From Luidia sarsii (lineage: Eukaryota > Echinodermata > Asteroidea > Paxillosida > Luidiidae), in NCBI GenBank assembly GCA_949987565.1, contig OX465105.1, positions 20,756,841-20,820,840 on the forward strand: a stretch of DNA of 64,000 nucleotides, given 5' to 3'. The notes beneath the pieces are model-generated. The model was given only the letters and a program-made list of their open reading frames with translations. It was not told where the DNA came from and ran no database searches. Every line of letters begins with the position of its first letter. The stretch's first letter is position 1. Below are positions 9,505 to 23,300 of the stretch, in pieces. A program made the position numbers and the translations under genes.

Positions 9505-11280
9505 GGCGGCACAAGGGGGATCCTCGCTCAAAGACGTTCCCTCCCTTTTGTCCCGTAACGCTGACGCCTTGGTCGTGAGCGCCCAGCGAGAACCAGCACG
9601 GACTGAAGGGAGTTGTATGGACATACAGCTCCCCGTGCCCTTTAGTCGGTCTGCCCGCTGTGATACAAAATGCAGATACCGCGTTGTAGGAGTCCAGGGG
9701 AGGAGGTGGACAATAGGCATTCCTCCGGCGAGAAAGTTCCGTCGGGGTTATTCTTTGCCATCAATGGAATTCCTATCGCCGAGGTTCCGGAGTCCTTGCC
9801 CCTGTCGACATAACGGGCGAAGAACAAGGGAAACAAAATGTGGCCTAGCAATAATGCAATTTCCTGGCCAATGTCCCCACTATAAGATTGGGTTATCATT
9901 GCCATGAAGTGCAAGTGGTTTGGGGCAATATTTCCATATCTATATAATTAGTTATCATAATACATGGCCGTGAACAGGTGTGGGCGGGGATTGTCTCCCC
10001 ATCCACTTTTGAAAGGGAAGGGACATCCTATCATTTACTCCCCCCCCCCCAATATACACACAGTTTTGGGATATAACGGGGAAAACAAATAGGCCTAGGG
10101 AAAACCAAAATAATTGGAAACTATATATGAACTGATGCATCTACTTTTTCCATAATAGAAAATAAAAATAAATAGCTAATGGATACGCGTGCGCATCCGT
10201 TTAGCCTATAGCTCTCCGTACCAGTTAGTGGTCATGGCGCCGTTTTGCAATCCCGGTGTCTTGGTGGCGCTGTTCGCTATCCCAACGCTGTGTGAAATAA
10301 GTCTAAAATTATGTCGATTTCCGACACCACGCACCCAAGTCTTGGAAACTAAATTTTTTTTTTTTTAAATTGCCCGTACATATCCAGCGATTTCTCAATT
10401 CTTGACAACACCATTCATAAGCCTATTGATAGAAAAGTTTCACTAGATCTTAACTAGTTTTTTTAAACTAGTTTAACTAGATTTACTAGAATTTCTTCGA
10501 GTTTCTTCCTTACGTGTAGCGAGCGAGCTATCCATGTCGTCTGCACATTAAATTATTAGCGGATAGCAAGTAGCGTATGACGCCATAGTTTCCGTTGCAG
10601 TAGCCGTATCCGTTCGCTCGCGAAACCTCTCCAGTAGCTTACGAAGACTCTTCAGTCGATAAAATACACCCGTTAATAATGTACAAAATGGCGTGATTAC
10701 CCTAAGGGTGCAGCACACAAAATCCACCCAAGTTTGCTCCGCCGAACTGATTATCATAAAGTGCGGACCCACAACTTTTTTTAATAAGGGGTCTTTGGAG
10801 GCTAATTAACTGATACATTGTAGAACAAGTGAAAACTAAGACAATCTGGGGGTTCACTCTTCAATTCTGTATGTCATTTGGACCATATCTGGCTTTAAAT
10901 GTGGCCCTATTTGGCTGTAGAAGTAGAAGGGGCCTCCCAAAATCCTTGCAGAAATTCGGCTTGGACGGCAACACATTTTGGGGGTGTTTTTTTTCTGGGG
11001 GGTAATTAGCAAAAAATGTAATCGGCTAAGGGCACTAAAATTTTAAGTATAGCAACAAGAAATGAGAGATCTTTGGGTGTGGGATAATTGGCTTTGAAAG
11101 TGGGTGTTTTTGTACAGTGTTCAATGGGTGTTTTGCACCCCTAAGGCTAAGCGCGAAAATGCAAACAGATCCCTCCCCCCCCCCCAACCTCCCACCTTCC
11201 CCCTCGCTTGCCCCTCGACTCCGGCTTCGGTCATTTCATTCCCTCGCAGGGAACACACTTTTCAGAGCCGGTTCACGCCC
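9505..11280. other. Intergenic, no gene recognised
   Basis: The 5' flank of the protease gene lies here. I see no TATA box I would defend and no exon-like sequence. A small inverted repeat of CTAGTTTAACTAG type occurs at about 10440-10495. Confidence 0.45.
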
Positions 11281-11289
11281 TTGATTACA

Positions 11290-11425
11290 AACAAAAAAAG
11301 GAGATCGCCTGCCGTTTCGATCCTAACAGGACTGGCCTTTCAGTCTCTGCCTTTCGGAATTCAGGTCCCCTATTTTTTCCCGATTCTCATTTTTAGTCAG
11401 AAAGTAGTTTGCAAAATTCTATAGT
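11290..11425. repeat. Fold-back 'GATCCTAGCAGGACC' family, diverged fragment
   Basis: GCCTGCCGTTTCGATCCTAA and the tail TTTTAGTCAGAAAGTAGTTT identify it. It is partial. Confidence 0.55.
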
Positions 11426-11803
11426 AATCTAGCTAGGGTTAAACTAAGATTATTGGTATTATCCAGATCAAATCTAAAACGAGGGCCTAGCGTTTTAATC
11501 AAAACATGACCCGTCTATAAGGCGCATCATGTATCACCAGTGCGTCTCGCATGATACCGCCATTACACCAAATCACAATAGACGAAATTGGAGCTGTCGT
11601 CATAATGAAGATGGGGAAATCGATATTTTATTAAAGCTGAAAGGTAACATCGGCGACACTATACAGCAGACAGGCAGGGCACGCGAAGTGCGAAAACGTG
11701 CACGTGGAAGCGAGGAGCCACCGTATAATTTTTATAGACGGCTGTTCAGTCGCTCGGCACGTTCACACACAACACGGTGACGGTTTATGCGACATTAATT
11801 TAA

Positions 11804-11988
11804 ACGCAGTGGCTGTTGTTACGGCAGTCGTCCGTATGGTTCCTTGACTTAACAGTATTTGTCAGGATGTTTAGCTCTCGGAACCAGACTATCAGCTAAT
11901 AGACTGGTTCAACCAGCCTGCAGTGCTGACGAAATACAATCAAGCCAGGGAACTAATCGGACGACTGCCGTAACAACAGCCACTGCGT
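11804..11988 (+). mobile_element. 185-bp fold-back MITE, copy 2, with target duplication
   Basis: Termini are ACGCAGTGGCTGTTGTTACG and its inverted counterpart. The interior is again near-palindromic (GAACCAGACTATCAGC...). It is flanked by the direct repeat AATTTAA at 11797-11803 and 11989-11995, consistent with a 7-8 bp target duplication. No reading frame of note; its transposase must be elsewhere. Confidence 0.9.
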
Positions 11989-11995
11989 AATTTAA

Positions 11996-12570
11996 AAGGG
12001 TCTCCGCTGAGAGCCATATGTTCACAACAGAACGGTCCGTTACGAGCTATTACAGCTCGTCGTTATCCCCCACAAAGGTCGGTCGGATTCCAGCGGACAG
12101 ACTGCATTAGAATTCTGCCCATCGTTTCTTTTCCCCCCTTTTTATTCTTGAATAGCGAGGCAGGGGAGACGTTCAATTGCCTTCAGTCGGTGCTCCGTCT
12201 TGGCCTTGGTCGTGCCGTCTGGCTCTGAGCGAGCCTCGCCCTCTCCCCTAGCCCCTAGCCGGCCCCGTGTCACCGTGTGCAGCGGGCTGTCAGCTCGGCG
12301 CACATCTCGGCCACAGTGATAACCTCGATTCGTCGGGGGGAGAGAGGGAACACACGGTAAGCTTATATATTGCTGTTGGCGTCTATCGCCGCGTGATCAA
12401 TGCGCCTCTCACGTCTCCAGAGTATAGCATCCATAGGCCTAATTATTGTGTGTCAGTTTGGGAAACGAATAACGGCGGTTTTATAATCATATACCAGTAC
12501 CTATAAGAATTGTGTGATGTATATATAGGCCTGATATCATTATTGTTGTTTTACAAATTGTGGTTCTTTC
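11996..12570. other. Intergenic, no feature recognised
   Basis: GC-richer patches near 12180-12320 carry no exon or promoter that I can support. Confidence 0.4.
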
Positions 12571-12574
12571 AAAT

Positions 12575-12975
12575 TCTCCCTCCTCCCCTCTCTTTCTTTT
12601 CCTGTCTCCCTCCATCTCTCTTTTCTTCGGCCATCTCTCCCTCTCTCTCTCTCGGACTCGCTTCTCTCCTCTCTCTCATCCCTACTGTCTCTATCTCCCT
12701 CTCTACCTGTTTCTCCCCTCTCTCTCTCTCACTGCCCCCTCTGTGTCTCTCTGTCTGTATCTGTCTGTCTCCCCCTCTATCTATTTCTCCATATTTCCTC
12801 CTCTGTCTCTCACTCGCACTGGCTTTATCTCCCTCTCTCCCTGTTTCTCCCCTCTTTCTCACTGCCCCCTCTCTGTCTCTCTGTCTGTATCTGTCTGTCT
12901 CCCCCTCTATCTATTTCTCCATATTTCCTCCTCTCTGTCTCTCACTCGCACTGTCTCTCTCCCTCTCTCCCTGTT

Positions 12976-13071
<96 letters not shown>

Positions 13072-13205
13072 TCTCTCACTACCCCTCTCCATTTCTCTGT
13101 CTGTATCATATGTCTGTCTCTCCCCTCTCTCTATTTCTCCCTATTTCCTCCTCTGTCTCTGTCTCTCTATGTCTCTCTTACTCTCCTTTCCCCTTTCTCT
13201 TGTGG
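12575..13205. repeat. CT-rich low-complexity tract with (TC)n core
   Basis: This is a polypyrimidine tract. A pure (TC)n core lies at about 12980-13065, and a diverged ~125-bp segment (CTGTCTGTATCTGTCTGTCTC, CTATCTATTTCTCCATATTTC) is repeated two or three times on the left. The Ser/Leu-rich frames here are not genes. Confidence 0.95.
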
Positions 13206-14186
13206 TAAGCAAAAATCAAGTAAAACATAAGAACATTTTGTTTGAAAAGAGATAATTTTCTAACTACGGTGAGTTTTTAAAGCCGATGATATTTTGGAAA
13301 AGAGTGCATATCTTGTTTATTACTTTGACGATGTTAACATTATTTTTCTCATGAAGGCTGAATCGCCATGAGTAGTGTGTAGAATAGTCTGGAAACCAGT
13401 TGATTCATGATAATTGTTGGCCGGGGTATCATTAGGCCTATTTTTACAGGCGCGCAAATTGATACCATGCAGTATCAATCTCGCTGCGACTACTGTTTCC
13501 CGTTTACACTATAATATGTAACGCAATAGCCGAATGGCGGCCATCTTTAGTGTGTACACAACGCTGCTCGCATTTTTTTCGTGATGGCTTCGAATCACCA
13601 CAGGTGCTATAGCTTCGTGTAATATTAAAACGATCTGGTGTGGAGGTGGTGCGGTCGTCCCTGTAGTTGCTTTATCCTCCCTGAAATCCGATACCATGAG
13701 CAGTAAAAAAAAAACCACGCCATATGCCACACAGTCAGAATATTTTTGGCACGGTAAGCAATCAATCCTGGCGCCACACTTTGTGTTTCAACCGGTAGCT
13801 ACAGAGATAAATCGCCAACGCGGTTTTTTTTTTTGGGGGGGGCTATCGGCTTAGGTGATTGCCCCATAGGCATATACGTTATTTTTTTTATTTCCCCATT
13901 ATTTTCTTTATGAATAATGCACTATATTCAATCCTTAAATTCAATCCGTAGGGCTTACAGAATCACCAAAATTACAACAGAACAAATATCATTTTTGAGA
14001 TCCCGCCATGAATTTGGAATTCGTGATTGAATTTGGCTCACGGCAGAAATGAGTGCGGCAGATCACCATTCAATGAGGGTTTGCCCTATATCCGGCGTGA
14101 GGTTAGCACGGTTATATGCTCTGTCATCCGCCATTTTGTCCGCCTTGCTGTGGAATTCGCTCCCCGCATCCTACTTCCCTCCCAAT
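13206..14186. other. Intergenic, no feature recognised
   Basis: Anonymous AT-rich sequence with poly(T) and poly(G) runs near 13820-13845. Confidence 0.4.
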
Positions 14187-14555
14187 TTAAAGGGATAACA
14201 CAACATTGGTCGAGGTCAAAGAATAGCATCCGTACTTTGTCTGATGAAACATATGCATGAAATAGCACACCTGTGAAAATTTCAGCTCAATCCGCCAACC
14301 GAGTCTCGAGAAAATAGTGAAAACCACTTCATATGTTTCGCGAAAATGCAGCATTCAACGAATTGTTCCGAAAAATCGTTTAGATCTAGGGGTGAGACGT
14401 AAACGATTTCTTTACTTTTTTCAACAAAAATACAGAATTTTAGGCAGAATTATTCCAGTGCGATGTTTCTATCATAACCATAACCATCTTCAAAGTTTCA
14501 TGTAAATCTGTGAACATTTCTGTTTTTCGATCTTACCAATGTTGTGTAGGGGCTT
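14187..14555 (+). repeat. Dispersed repeat, family B (copy 2, longest)
   Basis: It starts near AAAGGGATAACACAACATTGG and runs to ACCAATGTTGTGTAGGGGC; the ends are inverted-complementary, so the family may be a fold-back element. It is homologous to 39503-39885 and to the minus strand of 904-1100. Confidence 0.8.
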
Positions 14556-14684
14556 AACGTTAATATAGTTGTCTTGCTAACCTATGGTTTCCTCTTTGTT
14601 CCCCTTCCCTAACCCCTCCCCCTTTCTTAGCCACCACCTTGAGTGGCACGGGCCTGTCTTGGGCCTTGTGGTTGGCGATTTTCC

Positions 14685-14765
14685 ATAACAAAAAATAGAT
14701 CGTCTGCAGGCGTCTGGTCGAGAACACATAGGCAGGAGTCACGGGTGCGAATCCCGGCACATCTG
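14685..14765 (+). repeat. tRNA-derived SINE head
   Basis: ACGGGTGCGAATCCCGGCAC resembles an RNA polymerase III box B in a T-loop, and TCTGGTCGAGAAC is a weak box A. A related head occurs on the minus strand at 32415-32480. No cloverleaf closes, so it is not called a tRNA. Confidence 0.45.
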
Positions 14766-15204
14766 CCGTTGTTTTTTACTCACTATAATTATAGGCAGGC
14801 AGTCGAGCAAAGCGCTGCATATCAAGCACAAAGTACGGAACACCACAGGCATGGTCAAGACTCATTGCATAAAATGTCGTCCCTTTTTCTCCAGGTAGTA
14901 TACCAGCACTACAGATGCCGGTACCGGTGCGTACCGGTGCGTAATCAGCCATCAGATCAGCCATAAAGCGGGCCTCTTACGTGGTCCATCAAATGACCCA
15001 TTTTGGGCCGTTTGCATGGTTAATTTTTGACTTCAGAATAATTATATGCATTTATTAAAATCATTATAATACAGCTAGTACCATATAGACTTCCATTTAT
15101 TTCCGCGGGTTAGATTTTTTTATATCAATGTTTTTATATTATGATATAATATTCAACAACACGCAAGAAATCGTTGAAATTGTTCGAGTCTGGAATTGTT
15201 AGAG

Positions 15205-15565
15205 GCCCGCTTTAAAGGCCTATACAGCACTGGTGAAAGTAAAAAAATTGCCACAGTTTCTGTGTTAAACCATTAAAACATTCCGAAATCCTGCGAAGGT
15301 TTTAGCTCAAATGGAAATCTGAGAAAGTAGAAAAAGGAAAAATAAAACGTCGCGGTTTTCGCACCGTTCTGTGGTGTAAGAAATAGTTTATTACTCGCGA
15401 GTAATAAACTATTTGTCGATGCTTGTTTGAAGATTTCTCGAGAATTACAGCATCCCAGACCGTAAGATTTCAGCATGAGGAGTCTATCATGACCAACTAC
15501 AAACTGTGTAAATTAGCAGAAAATCTGTGGACATCGATGTTTTCCGATCTTACCAAGGTTGTATT
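15205..15565 (+). repeat. Dispersed repeat, family C, containing a 34-bp palindrome
   Basis: It is homologous to 42566-42878 (+) and in part to 44690-44872 (-); shared words include TTTTAGCTCAAA and CAGCATCCCAGACCGTAAG. A perfect palindrome is centred on TCGCGA at 15381-15414, made of AAATAGTTTATTACTCG and its complement. Confidence 0.75.
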
Positions 15566-17149
15566 GGGCATTTAGTTTAATGAATTATTCGTGTTGCCAA
15601 GCCAACGCGATTTGTGTGGTGCGTAACGACACCGCCTTCCCTGTATTACCCCTATTCGGGGACGCGGTTTGAAAACGAGCACATATTATTCTTCCACAGC
15701 AATAAAATTAATCATTGATTTGTTTTTATGCTGGCATTTGTCGTCAACATTCTGCTTTCTGACATCTGTTTTGCTGGAAAATCCTTGGGGCTACGTGTAT
15801 CCTCATACATCGCACTGTGTGCATTGCATGCAACACTCAAATTGAACGACGACATTAATACATTTGCGTTGGAGATACTGATACTGGATGGAGAAAATTA
15901 TTGTCACATCCATGATGCCAGAAAAATGTTTTTCAGAAAATGTTTCATTATTTTGAAAGGTATAAAATTCGATGGAATTCGACGGCGTTTCAATCCTGCT
16001 AGAATCGAAACAAGGTCGTGAAGATGTTCGAGATTAGCATTTTGCCCATTTTGATCGACGCGCTTTTTTGCAACATGTTTGAAGTAATCCAGCAAAATAG
16101 CAAAGAAATAGGGGATGGACGGGGTTTTCAGATAACCATTCTCTAGTGGCTGGGAGGCCTTCCCTTATTAAAACACATACCCGCCTGACTGGTCACACAG
16201 CACATAAACAGTGTTCCTGCCCAAGCCCCTATCACACTCAAAGAATAAAAACGTGCATTACAAGAGAAAAAAATTCAATGACAGCTTTTCAAAAAATAAA
16301 ACCAAAACAAACTATATACCAGTGGAAAGAGTACAAAATTTACTATAATATGACACAAGAAAATCTAAAAATAATTATCATAAACCATGTCAACAGAACG
16401 GTGAATGGGATAGCACCATCATTTTCACAAATCTAAAAACAGCGTTTGTAGCTTTTCTGCGTACTACGGGAAATCCCGTAACTTGGCAAATATGGAGGGT
16501 TTTATTTAACAAGGAAAATTCATGCTCATTGTGGCCTGAAGAAGTCTTTTTTTATGATGCACTGAGACCGCCATTTTGGTTTTAAACCCTACGAATGTCG
16601 AAGCCTTACTGATAATCCGCTTTCCAATTGCATTGGCTGGGGCTTCAAATTACACACGGCTCTATAGCCGGCAACTGCTTAAGGCTACTGATGTTTCCCG
16701 TAGACTCTCGTGTTACATTAAGTCATAGCCAGTAATAAAATGACCTGGTACTGGATGTGTGTTTTGTCTTACTCGTGAAGAAGTTGAGGTAACAATTTCA
16801 CACGAAATGTGAATAAATCGTGGGGTTTTATTTTGTGTCTGCATCGTGTCGATGGAGTTAAGGCAAATTATGGCCGTTTACGAAATGAAGATTTAGGCTC
16901 GGGCTCAGGCTTCGCCTCCGTCTGACAATACCTGAAAATCCAGGTTTTTGGTTTGTTTCCAAATTTGAAGGATTGTTGGCTTGATAGGTACTAGAGGGTA
17001 TTCCCCAAGAAACTGGGGCCAAACGCTTGTTTTGAGATGCCTGTGATATTATAATGAGTAATGTAAATAAGACCGAAGCCTAAGCCTTCATTTCGAAAAC
17101 AGCGTACGCTAACATCAGACGTTCTTATACCTGCACAGAAACGATTCCG
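15566..17149. other. Intergenic, 5' flank of the TP53I13-like gene
   Basis: I find no coding or regulatory feature I would defend. At about 15945-16015 a piece reading GTTTCAATCCTGCTAGAATC recalls the GATCCTAGCAGG repeat family. Confidence 0.4.
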
Positions 17150-17323
17150 ATGGAATCTACCATTTGGATGCAGGGGGTAGCACCGCTGTCGATCCTGCTG
17201 AGCTTCGTCGCTCTGAGCTCGGAGACGGCCAGCGATAAATGGCACTACAGGGCGACGGTAGGATCGGACATTCACGGCGGCGTGCAGATGGGTGTGAGAA
17301 GCGACGATTGTGACAACGCCGAG
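17150..17323 (+). CDS. TP53I13: TP53I13-like exon 1: signal peptide
   Basis: Starts MESTIWMQGVAPLSILLSFV and continues through DKWHYRATVGSDIHGG and RSDDCDNAE to a GAG|GTGTGT donor (58 codons, phase 0). The Kozak context is only moderate (CCGATGG). The hydrophobic run supports this ATG as the start. Confidence 0.8.
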
Positions 17324-20300
17324 GTGTGTTGGGGGTCACTTATTCCCCTACGCAAATGTTGTTTTCATTCATTTATATTTCAGGGAATCCGTTACGGCCA
17401 ACATAAAAAAAATGCTGCTGACAAGAACGCTTTGGCGCAGCTGAAAACCAAAATGTTTCGGCTTTCATTCCTTAGTTTCCTTTAAAATTTCAAATTTTGG
17501 TCGGGTTTGATGTATATCAGGGGTGATGAGGTGCACACATTTTCAAAACACCAAGTCAAGTAGAGGCAACCGAATCAGTTCTTGGTTATCTTGGTAAAAT
17601 AAATCTACATCACCCCCTTGACCTAGTCCGAGTAACTTGGCATTACAACACCCCCTTGACCTAGTCCGAGTAACTTGGACCTTACAATCGCCCTTTTAAA
17701 AAAAAAATTGTAAGGTCCTAGTTATTCGGACTACCCTTGAGCCAACTATTCTGACATTAGCTCAAAAATCTTCATAAGGCCTAAATTTGATTTCACCACC
17801 ACCTTGATATGGCCATCTGATGATCACCTCCACCTAGCGGTGTAGCTACGGGGGGCTTGGGACGTCTGCTCCCCCACCATGAAAACTCCTCGCCCCCCCC
17901 CCCTGGAATTTTGAGTGTATATTATCTTATACCAGCCCAAACGATGTCCGCCCACACGAAATTTGGCAACCCACCGCCCCCCATGAAATGTCCTAGCTAT
18001 ACGCCGCTGCCTCCACCTTACATAGCCGTTTCATCTCCGCATCGCGGCATGATTCAATCACCAATCCATGCCATGACAATGAGTCTGCTAGAAACGAAGA
18101 AACCCTTTGGTGACTGCCATTGTTTCTCGTTCTTACCCGGCCGCAGGACCATCTGGAGGTGGACTGGAACGGGGATCCCAGTGATTACACGTGCAGCAAA
18201 CCACCGTACCAAAGTAACATTCGGGTAATGCGACTATGTGCTTGTCCACACCTCACACAGAAGCAACTTTCATACGATGATGACTAATAATACTGTAAGA
18301 GTTTATAATAGCCGTGATTGTCTTCAAGAAGCATCCAAATGTACAGGGTGGCAGCACTTCATCGGACTAACTATTGAAAAAAATGAAAAATGGGGCATGA
18401 GCTTTAGATGCACGTAGATAGATGCACGTCTGAAGCTACAAAAGCTCTAGCTACAGTAACTTTAGCCCTTTTACTCCCTTTTTAACATTTTGTTTTATTT
18501 CGATCGACGACCGAAATCAAAGAATCTTTAAAAGGGAGTAAAAGGGCTAAAGTTACTGTAGCTACAAAAGCTCATGCCTCATTTTTTTGGTTAACTATAT
18601 AGTTAGTCTTATAAATTGCTAGTGTTATACACCACCCAGGCTGAGTGTTGTGAGAATGAATGTGCAATGATTGAAATGTGGTTTTATAGGGGATGGCATG
18701 ACTGGTCTGGTCCCCCACCCCTAGCCCATGTTATGTCTGTACAATAACATTGCTCATGATTGTCATCAGCCTCAGAAACAAAAACAAAATATTACTGTAG
18801 GCTTGACAAAGAGGCTGTTTGACCTGCTCAACTAGCTAGACTTTTAGTGTCCTATTCCAACTGGATTCTGGCTATTGACTGTCATCGCATAGCCTATGTT
18901 GATTTCCCAAGGGTCTCTGTATAAAGCTGTTTGTGCTGCACCTAGAGGATCTCCACATAAACCGGACCCTCTTGTTGATAATGATTGTCCCTAATGGGCC
19001 AATGACACTACTAATAGTACTATGCAATGTGATGACTGTTCATGGTGATGACATTATATTGCATGATACAACAGTACATGTACATCCCAATACACAGACT
19101 GGCATAGTTTCCACTGAAAGCCTCCCAAAATAAATACCAGCTGTTTCATCTTCCAGCACCAGCTGGTACTTTTGTTGGCTCCGAAAGTCACCTTCCACGA
19201 AAAATAGAAAAGAACAATTCCCTTAGGTAACAATATTTACAAGTTTGATTGATTGGTTGATCGACTGATCATTTGATCAACTAAAATGATTGATTATTAA
19301 AGCAATGTTTCATAAGAACATTCATTTTTCGCATTATTTGCGTAATAACTGATTCAAAAGTATGCTTCTGTTATTTCATTTGTTGTTTCTTTTTGTTTAT
19401 ATATTTAATTTCTATTTTTGGTATTGATTTTTCTATCTCTTTGTTCTCTATTTCCATGCAGAAAGAAAATGAAGTACCAGAGGCAGAGTGCGAAACACTT
19501 TTGGATCCAGTGAGTAACCATGGAAACAAAAGAATGGCATCCAATGGGCTATGTCATAGAAGATTATTTACAAGCTGTAACTGCCTGATTTAGCGTGTTA
19601 TTTTGCTCAAACTTCTCATAATTTTCACAGCAAAAGTCTATTGTTTTTATGTGTGTCAGGCCACACGATTTTAGTTCCTAGGAGACTCAAGCACTTACAG
19701 AAGGTTATACAAGACCTGACGTGACAATCCTCCCCACACCTCTTCAAAAATCCTTCCAAAATGTCTGCATATCAATTAATATTATGGGGGGTATGATCCT
19801 TGGAGATATCTGACTGGCACCCCAATCCTGACAAGAACTAGTTGACTATTATTTTGGGAAGGCCAACAGCTTAAGGACTGGTTAGCTCAGGTGATTAGAG
19901 TGCCAGCATGTTGGACCAGAAGTCCCGGATTCCAGCACTGGTCTGGTTAACCTTTCCTTGAAATTTTCTGAAATGTACTCAAAATAAGACACCTTGAATC
20001 AGCACAATGGGGTTTTCCTCTCCATTATCAATTTAATTCAATTCAATTCAAAAACAACATTTATTTCCACAAATACCAAATGCAGAGGCTAAAAGCCAAG
20101 GCTTGTGGCAGATGTGCCCAAGAAAACAACAAATACATTGGTGTATTATTAACTGGATTATTGTAGTTATTTAGTAATAGTTATTGTAGTTATTTAGTAA
20201 TAGTTATTATACATTAGTTATTTAGAAATAGGCATTGTAGTTATTTAGTCTCAAAAGTTAGAGGGCCTGATGTTTTGATCCTAGCAGGACCTTTCTCAAA

Positions 20301-23300
20301 GGCTTCCTTTGAGAAAGGTCCTGCTAGGATCGAAACGATGAAACTGACGTTTCGATCCTAGCAGGACCTTTCTCAAAGGAATCCTTTGTCTGCATATCAA
20401 TGAATATTAGGCTTCCTTTGAGAAAGGTCCTGCTAGGATCGAAACGTCAGGCCCTGTAACTTTTTGAGATTTGATGTATTGCAAGTCATTTTAGTCAGTG
20501 AGCTGTTTGCAAGAGTTTTTGTATTAACTTCATGTAGTTATATAGTAATACACGTAGTTTTTCATCTGCATTTGTTTTCTGACTGAAAGCCCCTGCACAA
20601 GTGCATGTCGGAGGCCATCGTCTACAGCGATCCCCTGCCCACCTCCGGGGCGCACCGCCCTCTGTGGGCCAAGTTCGGCGAGTACACCTACCTGCCAAGG
20701 CAGCGCTGGCTGCACAACCTGGAGCACGGCTGTGCCGTCTTCCTCTACCACCCTTGCGCCGACCCGGCCGAGATTGGAGAGCTGAAGAGGATCGCCCGCT
20801 CCTGCCTGCGCAAGCACATCATCACACCGCTGAAGGACCTGTCTCGAGAAACGGTGGGTCAATGGTTTAATACCATGGCTGCCAACCTATCCTAAAGGAA
20901 AGTAGGAATACCTCTGCTAAAAAAAGAGGAATCACAGAGCAAACTACACAGGAATACATGTGTATTTCCAAGCCAAAAATCAGAAACTGTTATCAAGAGC
21001 TTGTAAAAAGTGAAAACATTTTTACCCAAAAAGAGGAGAGATTCCTCCAAAATAGGAATGGCCCGCAGCTATGTAATACCCTCACCGTAAAAGGGTGGGA
21101 AAAAAAACTAAAATCTCATTAGATCAAGTTTCTACCAACTATTATTTTGTAGAGAAACGACACTGTCTGGCAAAAGCACTTGCCAAAAAAAATGGACTTG
21201 CAGTATTCCCCAAAATCATGATTTTGTGACGCTTATTTATCAACCAGACCTCGGTCAGCAGTGACAACAGGCACTGTGAACAGAACATGCACTTCACTAT
21301 TCCTACAAACGCGCTACAAAATCATGATTTTGGAGTCCATTTTTTTTGGCAAGTCTACATTACAATTGGTGTTATTTGGGTTTAGGTTTTTTTCCCCAGA
21401 CTTTTAAAGTGAGGGTATTAAACTAAAATCTTAAAATTTAATGGGCCTGACATTTCGATCCTAGCAGGACCTTTCTCAAAGGCAGAGTGACAAGAACAAA
21501 ACAGATACATGTACACGAAGGAAGGGGGGAGAGTGAATAGGACACGGATGAGAAACAAAGGACAAAGAGTGAAGCTGGTAGGGAGAGATCAAAGGGAAGG
21601 GCAAGGAGTGGGGTAGGGATTAGTGACAAGAGGGGGAAAGATCAAAGAGAAGGGCAAGGAGTAGGGTAGGGATTAGTGACAAGAGGGGGAAAGATCAAAC
21701 TAAAATCTTGCCGAAAAAGCATCTGGGAAAGATTTCAGTTTAATACTTGCCAAAAAAAATTCCCCCCAAAACAGTGATTTTGTAATGGGTATGTGTGGTG
21801 CGTATGTTGGAATAGTAAGTGCATGTTTTGTACACGGCTGTGTACCATGCGTGGACTGATTGTCGTCCTGTCTTGGGTTCAAGTCCTGGTCCAGCTAACA
21901 TTTTCCTTTGCCAATTTTTCAATTAGATTAAAGGGAGTCTTAACCACTTCGCGCCGGGACCTCCGAATCCGGAGGTCAATTGGATTTCCTTTGCAACGGG
22001 GCCCTCCGAATCCGGGCACCACTATTGTCCACATTCTAAACAAAGACTCGTTTCAGCTAAGAACAAAGCAATATGAATCAGTACAAAGACCCTTTTTGAC
22101 GCACGTTGCCACATGAATTGCAAGATTAGAAGCAGTAATTGTGCAATTGTGGGACTTTTACTGTGGAGGATCGAGGGATACCGCGCTGCAGCTGAAAGCA
22201 CGCGGGGCACATTGTCTTTGCATGCCACACAGCCCAACGGTCGTCGGTCTGGCATTGGAATTCCCCCCACATTCTTTACCGTAATCTGTACGCTCGTTTG
22301 TGGCCGACCAACTCGAAGATTTGACTGCCTGGGATGGAGGCTGGAGTCTGCGGTCAGGGATTGTCAGCACCCACACACACACGTCCGTTACGGTCCATTG
22401 ACGACGCACAAAGGGCCCTTTTTCGAACGGATAATCTCTTGACAAAGGCCACAACGACGTCCGAATTGTGCCAGGTTTTACTCTCTTGTACCCATAGTAT
22501 ACCCTTATTGATTTATTTCACAGAAATATATTGTTCCGATTGTTTTAGCAAGATTTTAAAATGATGCATTGTTCAAAAACCCCCGTATGGCGGTCATCGG
22601 CGCTGAAAAACCCCCCGGCGCGAAGTGGTTAAAATTTAGTGAGCCTGACGTTTCGATCCTAGCAGAACCTCTCTTTTAGTCAATAAGCAGTTTCCAACAT
22701 TTTTGTATGTCAGATTAAAGGGAGTAGTGATTACATTCATCTTCCTACAATTTGGTTAAAATGTTTCATTTGTTGGTTTGAAGATTGATAAATGGACGCT
22801 CTTAAAAGAATTGACGCCTTTTTCATCGGCAGCCGTTTGCTGTGCTGACCTATGGATGCAAGCTCCTCCTTCCATACGTCGACACGTTTCGCATCAAGGA
22901 GTTCCTGAAGATGCACGCTCTGGATGCCCCCGAAAAGGACCTGGCCAAGGACGGGCAGTTCCAGAAGGAACTGCGGAGACCCGCAGCCACTGTGTCCGAC
23001 CTGCAAGACAGCGTCATCTGCCCTCCCCACTTTGAAGGTACAAATCCACAATATTTGGTTTTTTTCTTCCCATTTCTGGCTGAGATCGGAGGCAATCAAT
23101 CTTGACTTTATTCTTGTTTTTTTTTTTAACTTGCCTGCCCGGCCAGTCCAAAAGCTATCGTAATTGGCCAGGATGGGCACGAAAAATAAAGGAACAGTTT
23201 CTATTGTCATTTAACCGTTGGGGCAATGCTAGATTCGGCCTCTTTCCGACCCCTGGTCACACTGGCTCTTCATTTTTCAATCACAGTGCTGTTTCTCTTT

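Noticed and set aside
12510..13255. Ser/Leu-rich frames of about 230 codons
   Set aside because: Translation of a CT-rich microsatellite tract.
15728..16021. 97-codon plus-strand frame with a hydrophobic start
   Set aside because: No family resemblance, no splice partners, and its end runs into a GATCCTAGCAGG-type repeat piece. A signal-like N-terminus alone is not sufficient.
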